The notes beneath the pieces were generated by a model. It saw only the letters and a list, made by a program, of their open reading frames with translations, searched no databases and had not been told where the DNA came from. The position numbers were made by a program, and so were the translations under genes. Of a stretch of 53,517 nt of DNA, positions 41,327 to 50,545 are shown in pieces; the first letter of the stretch is position 1, and every line of letters begins with the position of its first letter. Source of the DNA: Actinomycetales bacterium (GTDB lineage: Bacteria > Actinomycetota > Actinomycetes > Actinomycetales > Actinomycetaceae); the NCBI GenBank assembly GCA_015655375.1, contig JAATFD010000042.1, positions 1-53,517 of the forward strand, written 5' to 3'.

Positions 41327-42874
41327 TCAGGCGGATGCCGTTGGGGATCCGGACGGGGTCGCGAGGTTCGCGTCCCATGCGTGGATCGAGTCGTAATCGA
41401 CGCCGCTGAGTTCCTTGGTGACCAGACGGACCTCGTCGGTCGCTTCGGCGGGCGAGCCGCCCTCCTTGAGGCGGGTGACCTCGTCGGCGATGACCGCGTG
41501 GGTCTTCTTGTCGAGCTTGAAGGTCAAGACGGTGGCCAGAGCAATGGCGATGAGGATCGCGACACCCAAGGAGAGGATGAGGACGATCATGTGCTGGGCG
41601 GGCTCGGACTGGGTAGTCTGCCCCTTGACATAGCCGGCCTCGTCGAGGAGGAACCCGACGATGAGCGTGGCGACAGCGACAGTGGACTTGCGGACGAAGG
41701 TCATGACGGCGGCGAACACGCCGGCGCGTTTCTTGCCGGTGACGAGCTCATCGATATCGGGGATGAAGGGGAAGACGTTCCACGGCACGAACACGTAGGC
41801 GGAGCGGCCGATCTGGTAGACGGCGCCGATGATGAAGAGCCACACGATGATGTGGGGCGGATTGGTCGTCGAAACGAGCCACCATCCCAGGGAGGTGCAC
41901 AGGATGATGCAGAAGGCGCTGATCCAGAGCGTGCGGGGCTTGATCTTCGTGATGAGGTATCCGCAGAACATCGTGACGAAGATCCCAATGACGCTCAGTG
42001 AGGAGATGTTGGCCGCGGTGGAGGAAGAATGCCCCATCACCGAGACGATGTAGTAGACGAAGACGACGCTCCACGTGTCCATTGAGGTGAAGGAGAAGAG
42101 GTAGATCACCAGATGCTTGCGGAAGGTCTTGATCTTCAGCGTGGAGAAGTAGTCGCGAAGCGCCTCTGAGAGGGTGAGTCGTTTCTCGCCGGCGCGGAGC
42201 AGAGCTGCCTCACGTGCGTCGACGAAGTGCTCCCAGGTCGAACCCCAGCTGATCGCGATGCAGATGGCGAAGATGACGGCGAAGATGACGGCATTGATGA
42301 GATACGGGGTTGCCGAGTTCTCGCCCATCGCCTTGAAGAGACGGCCGGGGATGAAGGTCGCGAGGAAGGTCGCCGCACCGGAGATCACGAGGCGAGCCGA
42401 GGAGAGCTTGGTCCGCTCGTTGTAATCGGTCGTCATCTCATTGGGGAGGGTCTCCCACGGGATGAGGATCATGGCCGCGATGATCTCGAAGATCAGGTAG
42501 GCGACGAGGTAGTACCAGTAGGACATGCCGGTGACCCACAGGAGGATGAACTCCAGGACCAGTGGGATGCCGATGAGCAGGAAGAAGTGGCGGCGTCCGA
42601 ACCGCTGACCGAGCCGAGTCCGATAGAACTGGTCGGTGAGGTTGCCCATGACCAAGCTGGTGATGGCGTCGATGATCTTCGCAATGGCGAGGATGGAGGC
42701 GCCTTCGGCCGCGGAGAGCCCGGCGTAGGTCGTGAAGAAGAACAGCAGCCAGGCGCCGATGATGGCGAAGGCTCCGCCTCCCATGAGATCAGTCATCCCG
42801 AAGCCGATGGCTCGTCCCAACCCGATCTTTCCTCGGGGGATGTAGATCCGATTGTTTCGGTATTTCTCGTCCAT
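41327..42874 (-). CDS. GPH-family sugar:cation symporter
   Basis: 515 residues, about 12 transmembrane helices. It begins IGLGRAIGFGMTDLMGGGAF, typical of glycoside-pentoside-hexuronide:cation symporters, with FYRTRLGQRFGRRHFFLLIG after helix 2 and LIPWETLPNEM in the first half. These carry melibiose, xylosides, isoprimeverose or glucuronides with Na+ or H+. AAGGAC is placed 5 bases before the ATG. First gene of the operon transcribed from module B; the cargo should be the substrate of the GH31 enzyme. Divergent from the uronate genes. Confidence 0.9.
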   Translation of the reverse strand: MDEKYRNNRIYIPRGKIGLGRAIGFGMTDLMGGGAFAIIGAWLLFFFTTYAGLSAAEGASILAIAKIIDAITSLVMGNLTDQFYRTRLGQRFGRRHFFLLIGIPLVLEFILLWVTGMSYWYYLVAYLIFEIIAAMILIPWETLPNEMTTDYNERTKLSSARLVISGAATFLATFIPGRLFKAMGENSATPYLINAVIFAVIFAICIAISWGSTWEHFVDAREAALLRAGEKRLTLSEALRDYFSTLKIKTFRKHLVIYLFSFTSMDTWSVVFVYYIVSVMGHSSSTAANISSLSVIGIFVTMFCGYLITKIKPRTLWISAFCIILCTSLGWWLVSTTNPPHIIVWLFIIGAVYQIGRSAYVFVPWNVFPFIPDIDELVTGKKRAGVFAAVMTFVRKSTVAVATLIVGFLLDEAGYVKGQTTQSEPAQHMIVLILSLGVAILIAIALATVLTFKLDKKTHAVIADEVTRLKEGGSPAEATDEVRLVTKELSGVDYDSIHAWDANLATPSGSPTASA

Positions 42875-42960
42875 CTGTTGTCCTTACGTGGTGCGACGCC
42901 CTCGTCGTGAGGTGGAGGCGATCACCGCGCGCGGAGATGAGGGCCTCAACGGGAGTTGTT

Positions 42961-43083
42961 CTTCGTCCTTGAAGCAGCTCGCCATGAGTTCCGCATAACG
43001 GAATGACGGTCTGCCAGACAGCCAGACACTAGCAGCAGATTTCACCCTGCAGAACACAAGTCTTCCTGAAAGAACATCCTCCC
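42961..43083 (-). promoter_or_regulatory. Promoter/operator module B of the GPH-hydrolase-GH31 operon
   Basis: Read on the minus strand: GGGAGGATG (43083-43075), 53 bases, CTGTCTGG (43021-43014) continuing CAGACCGTCATTCC, and CTTCAAGGACGAAG (42974-42961). An extended -10, TGCTAGTGT, ends 4 bases before CTGTCTGG. GTCTG-G-CAGAC is a perfect 5-1-5 palindrome. Every element has its counterpart at 20400-20524 with equal spacing between the first two, so this is a shared control module for the two GH31 units. Confidence 0.78.
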
Positions 43084-43204
43084 AGCGGAGTGGATGATTC
43101 AGGTGAATTCGTGCAGCAATGTGGGCGACGTGAGGTGCGAGAGGTGGTGACTCGTAGGGGGGCGTCGGCACTGATCTGATTGGCAGTGAGGGAGGGGCCG
43201 GGGA

Positions 43205-43234
43205 TTGCGTGGCGCTTCGAGGCTCGGCTAGAAT
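43205..43234 (+). promoter_or_regulatory. Candidate promoter of the uronate operon
   Basis: TTGCGT at 43205-43210, an 18-base spacer and TAGAAT at 43229-43234. The start would fall near 43241. Two direct copies of ATAGTCCG (43233-43240 and 43253-43260) overlap and follow the -10 and are candidate regulator sites. Confidence 0.6.
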
Positions 43235-43323
43235 AGTCCGTATGAAAGACCGATAGTCCGCTGAGTGGAACATTTGGCGAACGGGTCCGGTTATCAGAGA
43301 TGACACACTCAAGGGGGAGAGGC

Positions 43324-43374
43324 ATGACACATTCGGACGTTCGGTGTCGCTGCGGGGATGTGGCGCCGCGATGA
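43324..43374 (+). CDS. 16-residue leader peptide overlapping uxaC
   Basis: An ATG at 43324 with the strong ribosome site GGGGGAGAG 2 bases upstream opens a 16-codon frame, MTHSDVRCRCGDVAPR, whose TGA overlaps the uxaC ATG in an ATGA junction (43371-43374). uxaC itself has no good ribosome site of its own, so its translation probably depends on ribosomes finishing this peptide. The two cysteines and three arginines could make passage sensitive to charged-tRNA supply. Translation of the peptide is inferred from the sequence only. Confidence 0.6.
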   Translation: MTHSDVRCRCGDVAPR

Positions 43375-44789
43375 AGAAATTCCTGGATGGCGATTTCCTG
43401 TTGGAGACGCCGACCGCACAGGAGCTGTTCGAGCGTGTCACAGAACTTCCGATCATCGACTACCACTGTCACCTCTCCGCGAAGGAGCTGCGTGAGGACC
43501 ACCAGTTCCGCTCGATCACGGACGTCTGGCTGGGCGGGGACCACTACAAGTGGCGTCTGATGCGCGGCGCCGGAGTCCCCGAGCGCTTCATCACGGGCGA
43601 CGCCAGCGACTGGGAGAAGTTCGAGAAGTGGGCCGAGGTGCTCGAGCGCGCCATCGGAAACCCGCTGTACCACTGGTCCCACCTGGAACTGCGCCGCTTC
43701 TTCGGGATCGAGGACGTGATCACGTCTGCTTCCGCCCGGTCGGTCTTCGATCGCGCCAATGAGCGCATCACGTCTGCCGAGTTCTCCGCGCGGAACCTCG
43801 TGAAGATGAGCAACGTCGAGGTCGTCTGCACGACCGACGATCCCCTGGACACGCTCGAGGATCACGAGGCACTCGCCGCCGACTCGTCGTTCGCGACGCA
43901 GGTGCTGCCCGGCTTCCGTCCCGACGTCGTGCTGCGCATCGAGCGCGACGGCTTCGCCGAGTACGTCACCCGACTGGGCGAGGCCACGGGCGGGCCGATC
44001 GCTTCCTTCGACGAGCTGATCGCCGCCCTCGATGCCCGCGTCGACTTCTTCGACGCCCACGGTTGCCGCGTCGCCGACCACTCGCTGGAGATCTTCCCTC
44101 GGACACCGACCACCGACGCCCAGGCTGACGAGATCCTGCGTGCCCGCCTGTCGGGTGCGCCGATCACCGACGCGCAGGCTGAGGGATTCCGCTGGGCGCT
44201 GCTGGTTCGCCTGGCGGGGCTCTACCAGCGCGGCGGCTGGGTGATGGAGTGGCACATGAGCGCTTTGCGCGATGCCAGCCGTCGTTCCCTGGAGTTGGTC
44301 GGACCGGACACGGGCTTCGACGCGGTCGGCCAGGACGTTGACCTCATTGCGCTGGCACGCATGCTCAGCGACCTCGAGGAGGCCGGCGCACTGCCGCGGA
44401 CGATCCTGTTCACCCTGGAGGAGAATCAGAACAAGGCGCTTGCGGCGTTGGCCTCCTGCTACGCGCACGAGGGCGTCAAGGGATACGTGCAGCTCGGCAA
44501 CGCCTGGTGGTTCAACGACACGATCGCCGGAATGACCAAGCAGATCGAGACCTTCGCCCAGATCGGCTTCCTCGATGCGGCAGTCGGCATGCTGACGGAT
44601 TCGCGCAGCTTCCTGTCCTACCCGCGTCACGAGTACTTCCGCCGCATCGTCGCCAACGTTGTCGGAGGCTGGATCGAGTCCGGCCAGTACCCCGCCGACC
44701 TCGACACGGCGGAGTCTGTCTTGCGCGGTGTCTTCCACGACAACGCGGTCGACTATTTCGGCTTCGGCAAAGCCGCGACCAATGACTGA
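43371..44789 (+). CDS. uxaC: Uronate isomerase
   Basis: 472 residues from the ATG at 43371, matching the usual start MKKFLDGDFLLETPTAQELF. Metal-site histidines His32 and His34 are in IDYHCHLSAKEL, and ITDVWLGGDHYKWRLMR and LSYPRHEYFRRI are further family motifs. It isomerises D-glucuronate to D-fructuronate (and galacturonate to tagaturonate). First enzyme of an operon with uxuB and uxuA. Translation is probably coupled to a 16-codon leader. Confidence 0.95.
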   Translation: MKKFLDGDFLLETPTAQELFERVTELPIIDYHCHLSAKELREDHQFRSITDVWLGGDHYKWRLMRGAGVPERFITGDASDWEKFEKWAEVLERAIGNPLYHWSHLELRRFFGIEDVITSASARSVFDRANERITSAEFSARNLVKMSNVEVVCTTDDPLDTLEDHEALAADSSFATQVLPGFRPDVVLRIERDGFAEYVTRLGEATGGPIASFDELIAALDARVDFFDAHGCRVADHSLEIFPRTPTTDAQADEILRARLSGAPITDAQAEGFRWALLVRLAGLYQRGGWVMEWHMSALRDASRRSLELVGPDTGFDAVGQDVDLIALARMLSDLEEAGALPRTILFTLEENQNKALAALASCYAHEGVKGYVQLGNAWWFNDTIAGMTKQIETFAQIGFLDAAVGMLTDSRSFLSYPRHEYFRRIVANVVGGWIESGQYPADLDTAESVLRGVFHDNAVDYFGFGKAATND

Positions 44790-44814
44790 GCCACACACTG
44801 AACGGAGTGATGAC

Positions 44815-46452
44815 ATGACCTCTGGGACGCAGCTGCGTCTGGACGCCTCAACGCCGGAGCATCTGGCGGATTTCGAGGCCGCCGGATTCGCGGTTCCGAC
44901 CTTCGACGTCGCCGCCATGCGCGAGGCGACTGCTGCCGCGCCGCGGTGGGTGCACCTCGGGGCCGGCAACCTGTTCCGGAGTCTGCACTCGGTCATCGCG
45001 CAGGACACACTGAACGCCGGGGCGATGGACACCGGCATCGTCCTCGTCAACACGCGCGGCGACACGGAGATCCGCAACTACGCGGAGACCGATCAGTTCT
45101 TCCTCAATGTCGTCATGAAGGCCGATGGATCACTCGATCCGACGGTCGTCGCCAGCGTCGCCGAGAGCCACCACCTCTTCGCGGGCACGACTCCGGCGTG
45201 GGAGCACCTACGGGCGATCTTCCGTTGCGACTCCCTGCAGATGACGACCGTGTGCATCACCGAGAAGGGTTACAAGCTGCGCGGGGCCGACGGGGAGTTC
45301 CTTCCCGACGCGGCGGCCGACCTAGCGGCGGGCCCCGGTGAGTCCTCGCATGCGATGACCGTCCTCGCCTCACTGCTGTACGCACGCTTCGAGGCGGGAG
45401 CGACGCCGATCGCTCTGGTCTCCACCGACAACTTCTCCGCCAACGGGCAGCGCCTGGCCGATGCGATCGCCGAGGTCGCTCACGAGTGGAACGAGCGCGG
45501 GCTCGTCTCCGATGAGTTCCTCGCCTACGCCACCGATCCGGCACGGGTCAGCTTCCCGTGGACGATGGTCGATCGCATCACCCCGGCGCCCTCGGCTGGC
45601 GTCGCGCAGATGCTGACCGATCGCGGCGTCGCGGATGCGGCCCTCAAGATCCGCCCGGACAGCGCTCCTCTTGCGGTCTTCTCTAACACAGAGGAGGTCC
45701 GCTACCTGGTGATCGAGGACTCCTTCCCCAATGGGCGTCCCGCGCTAGACAAGGGCGGGGTGCTCTTCACCGATCGGGAGACCGTCAACCGCGCCGACCG
45801 CATGAAGGTCTGCACGTGCCTCAACCCGCTGCATACGGCGATGGCCGTCCTCGGATGCACGCTGGACTATACCTCGATCGCGCAGGAGTCGACGAACAAG
45901 GACGTCATGGCGTTGGTCCATCAGATCGGCTACGTCGAGGGCCTGCCCGTCGTCACCGATCCCGGCATCATCTCCCCGAAGTCGTTCATCGACGAAGTTG
46001 TCACCAAGCGGATCCCGAACCCCGGGATCCCGGACACCCCGCAGCGCATCGCGACCGATACCTCGCAGAAGGTCGGGATCCGCTTCGGCGAGACGATCTC
46101 GATCTACGCCTCGAAGGGCGAGGGTGCCTCGCTGCACGCGATCCCGTTCGCGATCGCCGCATGGATCCGTTACCTGCTCGCCCTGGACGATGAGGGCGCA
46201 GCCTTCGAGCTCAGCTCCGATCCCTTGGCCGACTACCTGCACGGATTCGTCGCGGACATCCACCTGGGCGAGCCGGACTCGGTCGGGGACCGTCTGCACC
46301 CGCTGCTCTCGAACGCAGAGATCTTCGGCATCGACCTCTACGAGGCCGGCGTCGGTGAGACGGTCGAGAACTTCACCAGAAAGCTTGTTGCTGGCCCGGG
46401 AGCGGTCGCGCAAGAACTCCACACCTTTGTCACCGCAGGAGGTCACAACTGA
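44815..46452 (+). CDS. uxuB: Fructuronate reductase (mannitol dehydrogenase family)
   Basis: 545 residues from the ATG at 44815, 8 bases after CGGAG. The Rossmann start is [15 protein letters not shown]. The catalytic region is [19 protein letters not shown], with Lys331, Asn337 and His340, as in the long-chain mannitol dehydrogenase family; the C-P-L-H-T pattern points to the fructuronate/tagaturonate branch. It reduces D-fructuronate to D-mannonate with NADH. It lies 25 bases after uxaC and its stop overlaps the uxuA start by one base. Confidence 0.9.
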   Translation: MTSGTQLRLDASTPEHLADFEAAGFAVPTFDVAAMREATAAAPRWVHLGAGNLFRSLHSVIAQDTLNAGAMDTGIVLVNTRGDTEIRNYAETDQFFLNVVMKADGSLDPTVVASVAESHHLFAGTTPAWEHLRAIFRCDSLQMTTVCITEKGYKLRGADGEFLPDAAADLAAGPGESSHAMTVLASLLYARFEAGATPIALVSTDNFSANGQRLADAIAEVAHEWNERGLVSDEFLAYATDPARVSFPWTMVDRITPAPSAGVAQMLTDRGVADAALKIRPDSAPLAVFSNTEEVRYLVIEDSFPNGRPALDKGGVLFTDRETVNRADRMKVCTCLNPLHTAMAVLGCTLDYTSIAQESTNKDVMALVHQIGYVEGLPVVTDPGIISPKSFIDEVVTKRIPNPGIPDTPQRIATDTSQKVGIRFGETISIYASKGEGASLHAIPFAIAAWIRYLLALDDEGAAFELSSDPLADYLHGFVADIHLGEPDSVGDRLHPLLSNAEIFGIDLYEAGVGETVENFTRKLVAGPGAVAQELHTFVTAGGHN

Positions 46453-47534
46453 TGAGAATGTCATTCCGGTGGTTCGGGGCGCAGGATGACCCGATTCCGT
46501 TGTCCTACATCCGGCAGATCCCGGGCGTGCACGACGTCGTTGGCGCTCTCTTCGACGTTCCGGTCGGGGAGGTCTGGTCCACGGACAAGATTGCGGCCCT
46601 CAAGAAGCAGGCGAGCGATGCGGACCTCAACCTCGAGGTCATCGAGAGCGTCAACATCCATGACGACATCAAGATCGGCCTGCCCTCGCGCGACCGCTAC
46701 ATCGAGAACTACCGTCAGTCGATCCGCAACCTGGCGGAGTTCGGCATCACGGTCATCTGCTACAACTTCATGCCCGTCTTCGACTGGCTGCGCACGGACC
46801 TGAACTCGAAGCTGCCCGACGGCTCCTTCGCGATGGCTTACAACGACCAGATCGCCACGTCGACGACCCCCGAGCAGATGGTCGAGAAGACGGCCTCGGC
46901 CTCCGACGGCTTCACCCTTCCCGGCTGGGAGCCGGAGCGCCTGGCTGACCTCAAGAAGCTGTTCGAGCAGTACAAGGATGTCGACGAGGACGCCCTGCGA
47001 GCGAACCTCAAGTACTTCCTCGAGGGCGTCATCCCGGTGTGCGAGGAGGTCGGCATCAAGATGGCGATCCACCCCGACGACCCGCCCAAGCCGATCTTCG
47101 GTCTGCCGCGCGTGGTGAAGAACCGCTCCGACCTGCAGGCCATCGTCGACATGGTCGACAGTCCGAACAATGGCCTGACGATCTGCACGGGCAGCCTCGG
47201 CGAGAACCCGGAGAACGACGTCGTCGAGATCATCAAGCATTTCGTCGCCGCGGATCGCGTGCCCTTCGCGCACGTCCGCAACATCAAATGGGGTCAGAAC
47301 GGCAATTTCCGCGAGTCCGCCCATCTGTCCTCCGAGGGCTCCCTTGACCTCTATGAGATCGTCCGCGCCCTCCATGATTCCGGCTTCGAGGGATTCATCC
47401 GGCCCGATCACGGCCGCATGGTCTGGGGCGAGACCGGACGCCCGGGCTACGGTCTCTACGACCGTGCCATGGGCGCCACCTACATCAATGGTCTGTGGGA
47501 GGCTGTCGACAAGTCGGGCTCTCCCGCGGCCTGA
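46452..47534 (+). CDS. uxuA: Mannonate dehydratase
   Basis: 360 residues, the expected length. Family motifs: [37 protein letters not shown], and the metal-site segment [18 protein letters not shown] with His207 and Asp209, followed by [13 protein letters not shown] and FAHVRNIK. It removes water from D-mannonate to give 2-keto-3-deoxygluconate (KDG). AGGAGG precedes the start, within the end of uxuB. The product feeds KDG kinase and KDPG aldolase encoded 1.1-2.8 kb downstream. Confidence 0.97.
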   Translation: MRMSFRWFGAQDDPIPLSYIRQIPGVHDVVGALFDVPVGEVWSTDKIAALKKQASDADLNLEVIESVNIHDDIKIGLPSRDRYIENYRQSIRNLAEFGITVICYNFMPVFDWLRTDLNSKLPDGSFAMAYNDQIATSTTPEQMVEKTASASDGFTLPGWEPERLADLKKLFEQYKDVDEDALRANLKYFLEGVIPVCEEVGIKMAIHPDDPPKPIFGLPRVVKNRSDLQAIVDMVDSPNNGLTICTGSLGENPENDVVEIIKHFVAADRVPFAHVRNIKWGQNGNFRESAHLSSEGSLDLYEIVRALHDSGFEGFIRPDHGRMVWGETGRPGYGLYDRAMGATYINGLWEAVDKSGSPAA

Positions 47535-47649
47535 TAGCGATCGGGGAGGGATCCCGGTGTCCACGTGGTGGCCGATGGGCGGACGTGCCATGTTCCCGCA
47601 GCGCGCGGGAGCGCGGTGCGCCCGCTCGAGGGCGTTCGGCTTCGGGGCC

Positions 47650-48438
47650 TCAGCGTCCCAGAACGGCGCTGATCTCGCGGGCCGCATTCGCCAGGGGCTC
47701 CGCGTAGGACTGGAGCTCCTCCAGGGGAACCAGCGCGGCGACCGTGGAGATCGAGACACCCGCGAGCGGATGTCCCTGGCTGTCCGGCACTGCGACGGCG
47801 ATGCAACGGATGAGGTTCTCGTTCTCCTGGTCGTCGATCGCGAAGCCGCGCGTGCGCACAAGCCTCCCGTCGGCGAGCAAGCCCTTCAGCGTCGTGATTG
47901 TCTGGCTGGTCGAGGAGGGGAGTCCAGTGCGATGCGCATAGGCGCGGACCTCGTCCTCGGGAAGATTTGCGAGAATCGCTTTGCCGATCGCTGTCGAATG
48001 CAGCTGGAGCTCGGTTCCGGGCTGGGACGCCATGCGGATCGCCTGCTCGGCTCCCTCGACCTTGTCCATGTAGATGGCGTGGTCAGAGGTGCGTACGGCG
48101 TAGTGGATCGTATTGCCGACGCGGCGTTGGAGTTCGGTGAGGATCGTCCGGATCGTCTTCGAATCGTCGTCGGCGCGGACCTCCGCGGCGAGGACCTTCA
48201 GCGCGGTGTCCGGTCGGTAGCGTCCGTCGCCGTCGCGCATGACGAAACCGTTGTCGATGAGCTCCCCGAGCAGTCGGTACACGCTGGTTTTCGCCAAACC
48301 GGTCGTGGTCACCAGCGTCGTCAGGCGATGCGTCGACGGAGGTTCGCATACGGCCTCGAGGACGCGCAACAGCTTTGCGGTCGAGTTGGGCTTGGACGTG
48401 GCTGTGCTGTGCGGCGTAGTGCCGGATGTGGGCTCCAC
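47650..48438 (-). CDS. IclR family transcriptional regulator
   Basis: 262 residues. N-terminal winged helix (TAKLLRVLEAVCEPP, TTGLAKTSVYRLLGELIDNG) followed by an effector domain with MASQPGTELQLHSTAIGKA, the IclR signature, and SISTVAALVPLEELQ. IclR regulators of this kind, such as KdgR, often sense KDG or related uronate intermediates. The gene is divergent from the aldolase/kinase pair and convergent with uxaC-uxuB-uxuA, so it is the natural candidate regulator of both. A perfect palindrome in the divergent gap is its likely operator. Confidence 0.93.
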   Translation of the reverse strand: MEPTSGTTPHSTATSKPNSTAKLLRVLEAVCEPPSTHRLTTLVTTTGLAKTSVYRLLGELIDNGFVMRDGDGRYRPDTALKVLAAEVRADDDSKTIRTILTELQRRVGNTIHYAVRTSDHAIYMDKVEGAEQAIRMASQPGTELQLHSTAIGKAILANLPEDEVRAYAHRTGLPSSTSQTITTLKGLLADGRLVRTRGFAIDDQENENLIRCIAVAVPDSQGHPLAGVSISTVAALVPLEELQSYAEPLANAAREISAVLGR

Positions 48439-48465
48439 AGTGAATCCTCTCCGAGGGGCGTTCTC

Positions 48466-48481
48466 ATGGACGCCCGTCCAT
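48466..48481. promoter_or_regulatory. Perfect 16-base palindrome, probable IclR operator
   Basis: ATGGACG-CC-CGTCCAT, 7-base arms exact, 27 bases upstream of the IclR start and about 145 bases upstream of the aldolase start. Similar length and symmetry to known IclR-family sites; binding is inferred. Confidence 0.7.
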
Positions 48482-48626
48482 TATCACCGCTTGTCGTGGG
48501 GCGTGATGACCATCGAACGTCGCTCGGATGTTCCGGCCCACGGACGAGAACGCGGAACGCGAGGGCGTGCGAGAGCGCGTCCCGGCGTCTTCCATCACAC
48601 GTGTCATCAAACGAATGGAGTGAGTC

Positions 48627-49265
48627 ATGACAGAGTCCTTGGCCTCAATGTTGGCTGCGAATCCGGTGGTTCCGGTCGTGGTTGTCGAGTCCGCGAGTGA
48701 CGGTGTCGAGGTCGGCAAGGCCCTCGTCGCCGGTGGCATCACGACGGCGGAGGTTACCTTCCGCACCAGAGCCGCGGCGGATGCGATCCACGCAATGACG
48801 GAGATCGACGGCCTGACCGTCGGTGCCGGGACCGTCATCAATATCGCCCAGGCGAAGGAGGCACTGGCAGCGGGCGCCTCCTACATCGTCTCGCCCGGCT
48901 TCTCGGCCGATGTCGTGCGCTTCGCACAGGGCGAGGGCGTCCCCGTGTTGCCGGCCTGCACTGACGGGTCGTGGCTGATGGCCGCCCTCGAGCTCGGTGT
49001 CGACACGGTGAAGTTCTTCCCTGCCGTCGCCATGGGTGGGATCCCAACGATCAAGGCGCTGTCCGCCCCGTTCCCGCAGGTGCGTTTCGTCCCGACGGGC
49101 GGCGTGTCCGCAGCGAACCTCGCCGACTTCCTGGCCGTTCCTGCGATTGCGGCGTGCGGCGGGTCGTGGATGGTCAAGAAGAACCTGATCGCTGAGCAGA
49201 AGTGGGACACGATCGCCGAGCTGTCCGCCCAGGCCATCGCGATCGCGAAGGAGGCCGGTCGATGA
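48627..49265 (+). CDS. eda: KDPG aldolase
   Basis: 212 residues, usual size. The TIM barrel carries Glu42 in AEVTFRT and the Schiff-base lysine Lys129 in VDTVKFFPA, with PTGGVSAANLADFL as the phosphate loop and LTVGAGTVINIAQA in the first half. It splits 2-keto-3-deoxy-6-phosphogluconate into pyruvate and glyceraldehyde-3-phosphate. GGAG lies upstream of the ATG. Its stop overlaps the kinase start by 4 bases (ATGA), the order expected for the end of the uronate route. Confidence 0.95.
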   Translation: MTESLASMLAANPVVPVVVVESASDGVEVGKALVAGGITTAEVTFRTRAAADAIHAMTEIDGLTVGAGTVINIAQAKEALAAGASYIVSPGFSADVVRFAQGEGVPVLPACTDGSWLMAALELGVDTVKFFPAVAMGGIPTIKALSAPFPQVRFVPTGGVSAANLADFLAVPAIAACGGSWMVKKNLIAEQKWDTIAELSAQAIAIAKEAGR

Positions 49266-50368
49266 GCACCGGACTGACCGTGCGTCCGGCCTCCGAGTGC
49301 CGTTATGACGTCGTGTCCCTGGGCGAGGTCATGTTGCGTCTCGATCCCGGCGAGGGCCGCATTCGCACCGCGCGTTCCTTCCGCGTGTGGGAGGGCGGTG
49401 GCGAGTACAACGTCGCGCGCGGCCTGGCCCGGTGCTTCGGCGAGCGCGCCGGCGTCGTCACTTCCCTGGTGGACAACGAGGTCGGTCGGCTGGTCGAGGA
49501 CTTCATCCGTCAGGGTGGCGTCGACACCTCGCTGATCCACTGGGTCGACGATGACGGCGTGGGGCGCACCGCTCGCAACGGCCTGAACTTCACGGAGCGG
49601 GGCTTCGGCATCCGCGGGGCCGTGGGCACGTCGGACCGTGGGCACACCGCGATCTCTCAGCTGCGTCCCGAGGACGTGGATTGGGAGGATCTCTTCGGGC
49701 GCCAGGGCGTGCGCTGGCTGCACACCGGTGGGATCTTCGCGGCGTTGTCCGAGTCCTCTGCGGATGTCGTCGAGGCGGCGTTGGAAGCGGCCCACCGCCA
49801 CGGCACGATCGTGTCCTACGACCTCAATTACCGTCCCTCCCTGTGGAAGGGCATCGGTGGCCAGGAGCGCGCCCAGGAGGTCAACCGTCGTCTGGCCCGT
49901 TTGGTCGACGTGATGATCGGCAACGAGGAGGACTTCACGGCCTCACTCGGCTTCGAGGTCGAGGGCGTGGACGCGAACCTCTCCAAGCTCGACACCTCCG
50001 CTTTCGAGCGGATGATCGAGCAGGTCACCGCCGAGTTCACGAACTTCACAGTCGCCGCGACCACCCTGCGCCAGGTCAAGACCGCGACGATCAACGACTG
50101 GGCGGCCATCGCCTGGTCGAAGGATTCTGGTTTCGTCCGCTCGACCGAGCGTCCGGGTCTGGAGATCCTCGACCGGGTCGGTGGCGGGGACTCCTTCGCT
50201 TCCGGTCTGGTCTATGGCCTCATGGAGCTCGATGACGTCGCGCAGGCCGTCGAGTATGGGGCGGCCCATGGTGCCTTGGCGATGACGACGCCAGGTGACA
50301 CCTCGATGGCCTCGAAGGTCGAGGTCGAACGTTTGGTCGCCGGTGGTGGAGCGCGCGTGCAGCGCTGA
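49262..50368 (+). CDS. kdgK: 2-keto-3-deoxygluconate kinase (PfkB family)
   Basis: 368 residues from the ATG at 49262, overlapping the aldolase stop. PfkB features: SLGEVMLRLDPGEGRIRTAR, GGGEYNVARGLAR, and the catalytic GGGDSFASG with Asp310 as base. It phosphorylates KDG from UxuA to KDPG for the adjacent aldolase. At 368 residues it is longer than many PfkB kinases (about 310-340) because of an insertion around 220-270 with NEEDFTASLGFEVEGV. Sugar specificity is inferred from context. Confidence 0.92.
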   Translation: MSTGLTVRPASECRYDVVSLGEVMLRLDPGEGRIRTARSFRVWEGGGEYNVARGLARCFGERAGVVTSLVDNEVGRLVEDFIRQGGVDTSLIHWVDDDGVGRTARNGLNFTERGFGIRGAVGTSDRGHTAISQLRPEDVDWEDLFGRQGVRWLHTGGIFAALSESSADVVEAALEAAHRHGTIVSYDLNYRPSLWKGIGGQERAQEVNRRLARLVDVMIGNEEDFTASLGFEVEGVDANLSKLDTSAFERMIEQVTAEFTNFTVAATTLRQVKTATINDWAAIAWSKDSGFVRSTERPGLEILDRVGGGDSFASGLVYGLMELDDVAQAVEYGAAHGALAMTTPGDTSMASKVEVERLVAGGGARVQR

Positions 50369-50401
50369 CACCGCCGGAATCTGGGAATCTGTCATCCCAC
50401 G

Positions 50402-50458
50402 GACGAGGGCGGTCACATCCCGCGGAGTGTCATGCGCGGGTGCGACCGTCCTCGGCCC
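50402..50458 (+). terminator. Nested GC hairpin after kdgK
   Basis: An outer near-perfect stem, GAGGGCGGTC with GACCGTCCTC (one mismatch), encloses an inner CCCGCG/CGCGGG stem. It lies 35-90 bases after the kdgK stop and about 90 bases before the next gene, so it probably ends the aldolase/kinase transcript. Confidence 0.5.
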
Positions 50459-50545
50459 CAGGCTGGGAGGCCTGTGTGCTCTGGGTTGGTTCACAGTTGA
50501 GAACACCGCCACGGCTCACGGTGTGGTGAGTGGAAGAGGAAAACG

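Noticed and set aside
43029-45077. Long minus-strand open frame opposite uxaC and uxuB
   Set aside because: Mirror frame of two well-identified enzymes; it also runs through the control region.
50490-50508. GTTC...GAAC inverted repeat upstream of the DlgD-like gene
   Set aside because: Arms of only four bases are too short to separate from chance without further copies.
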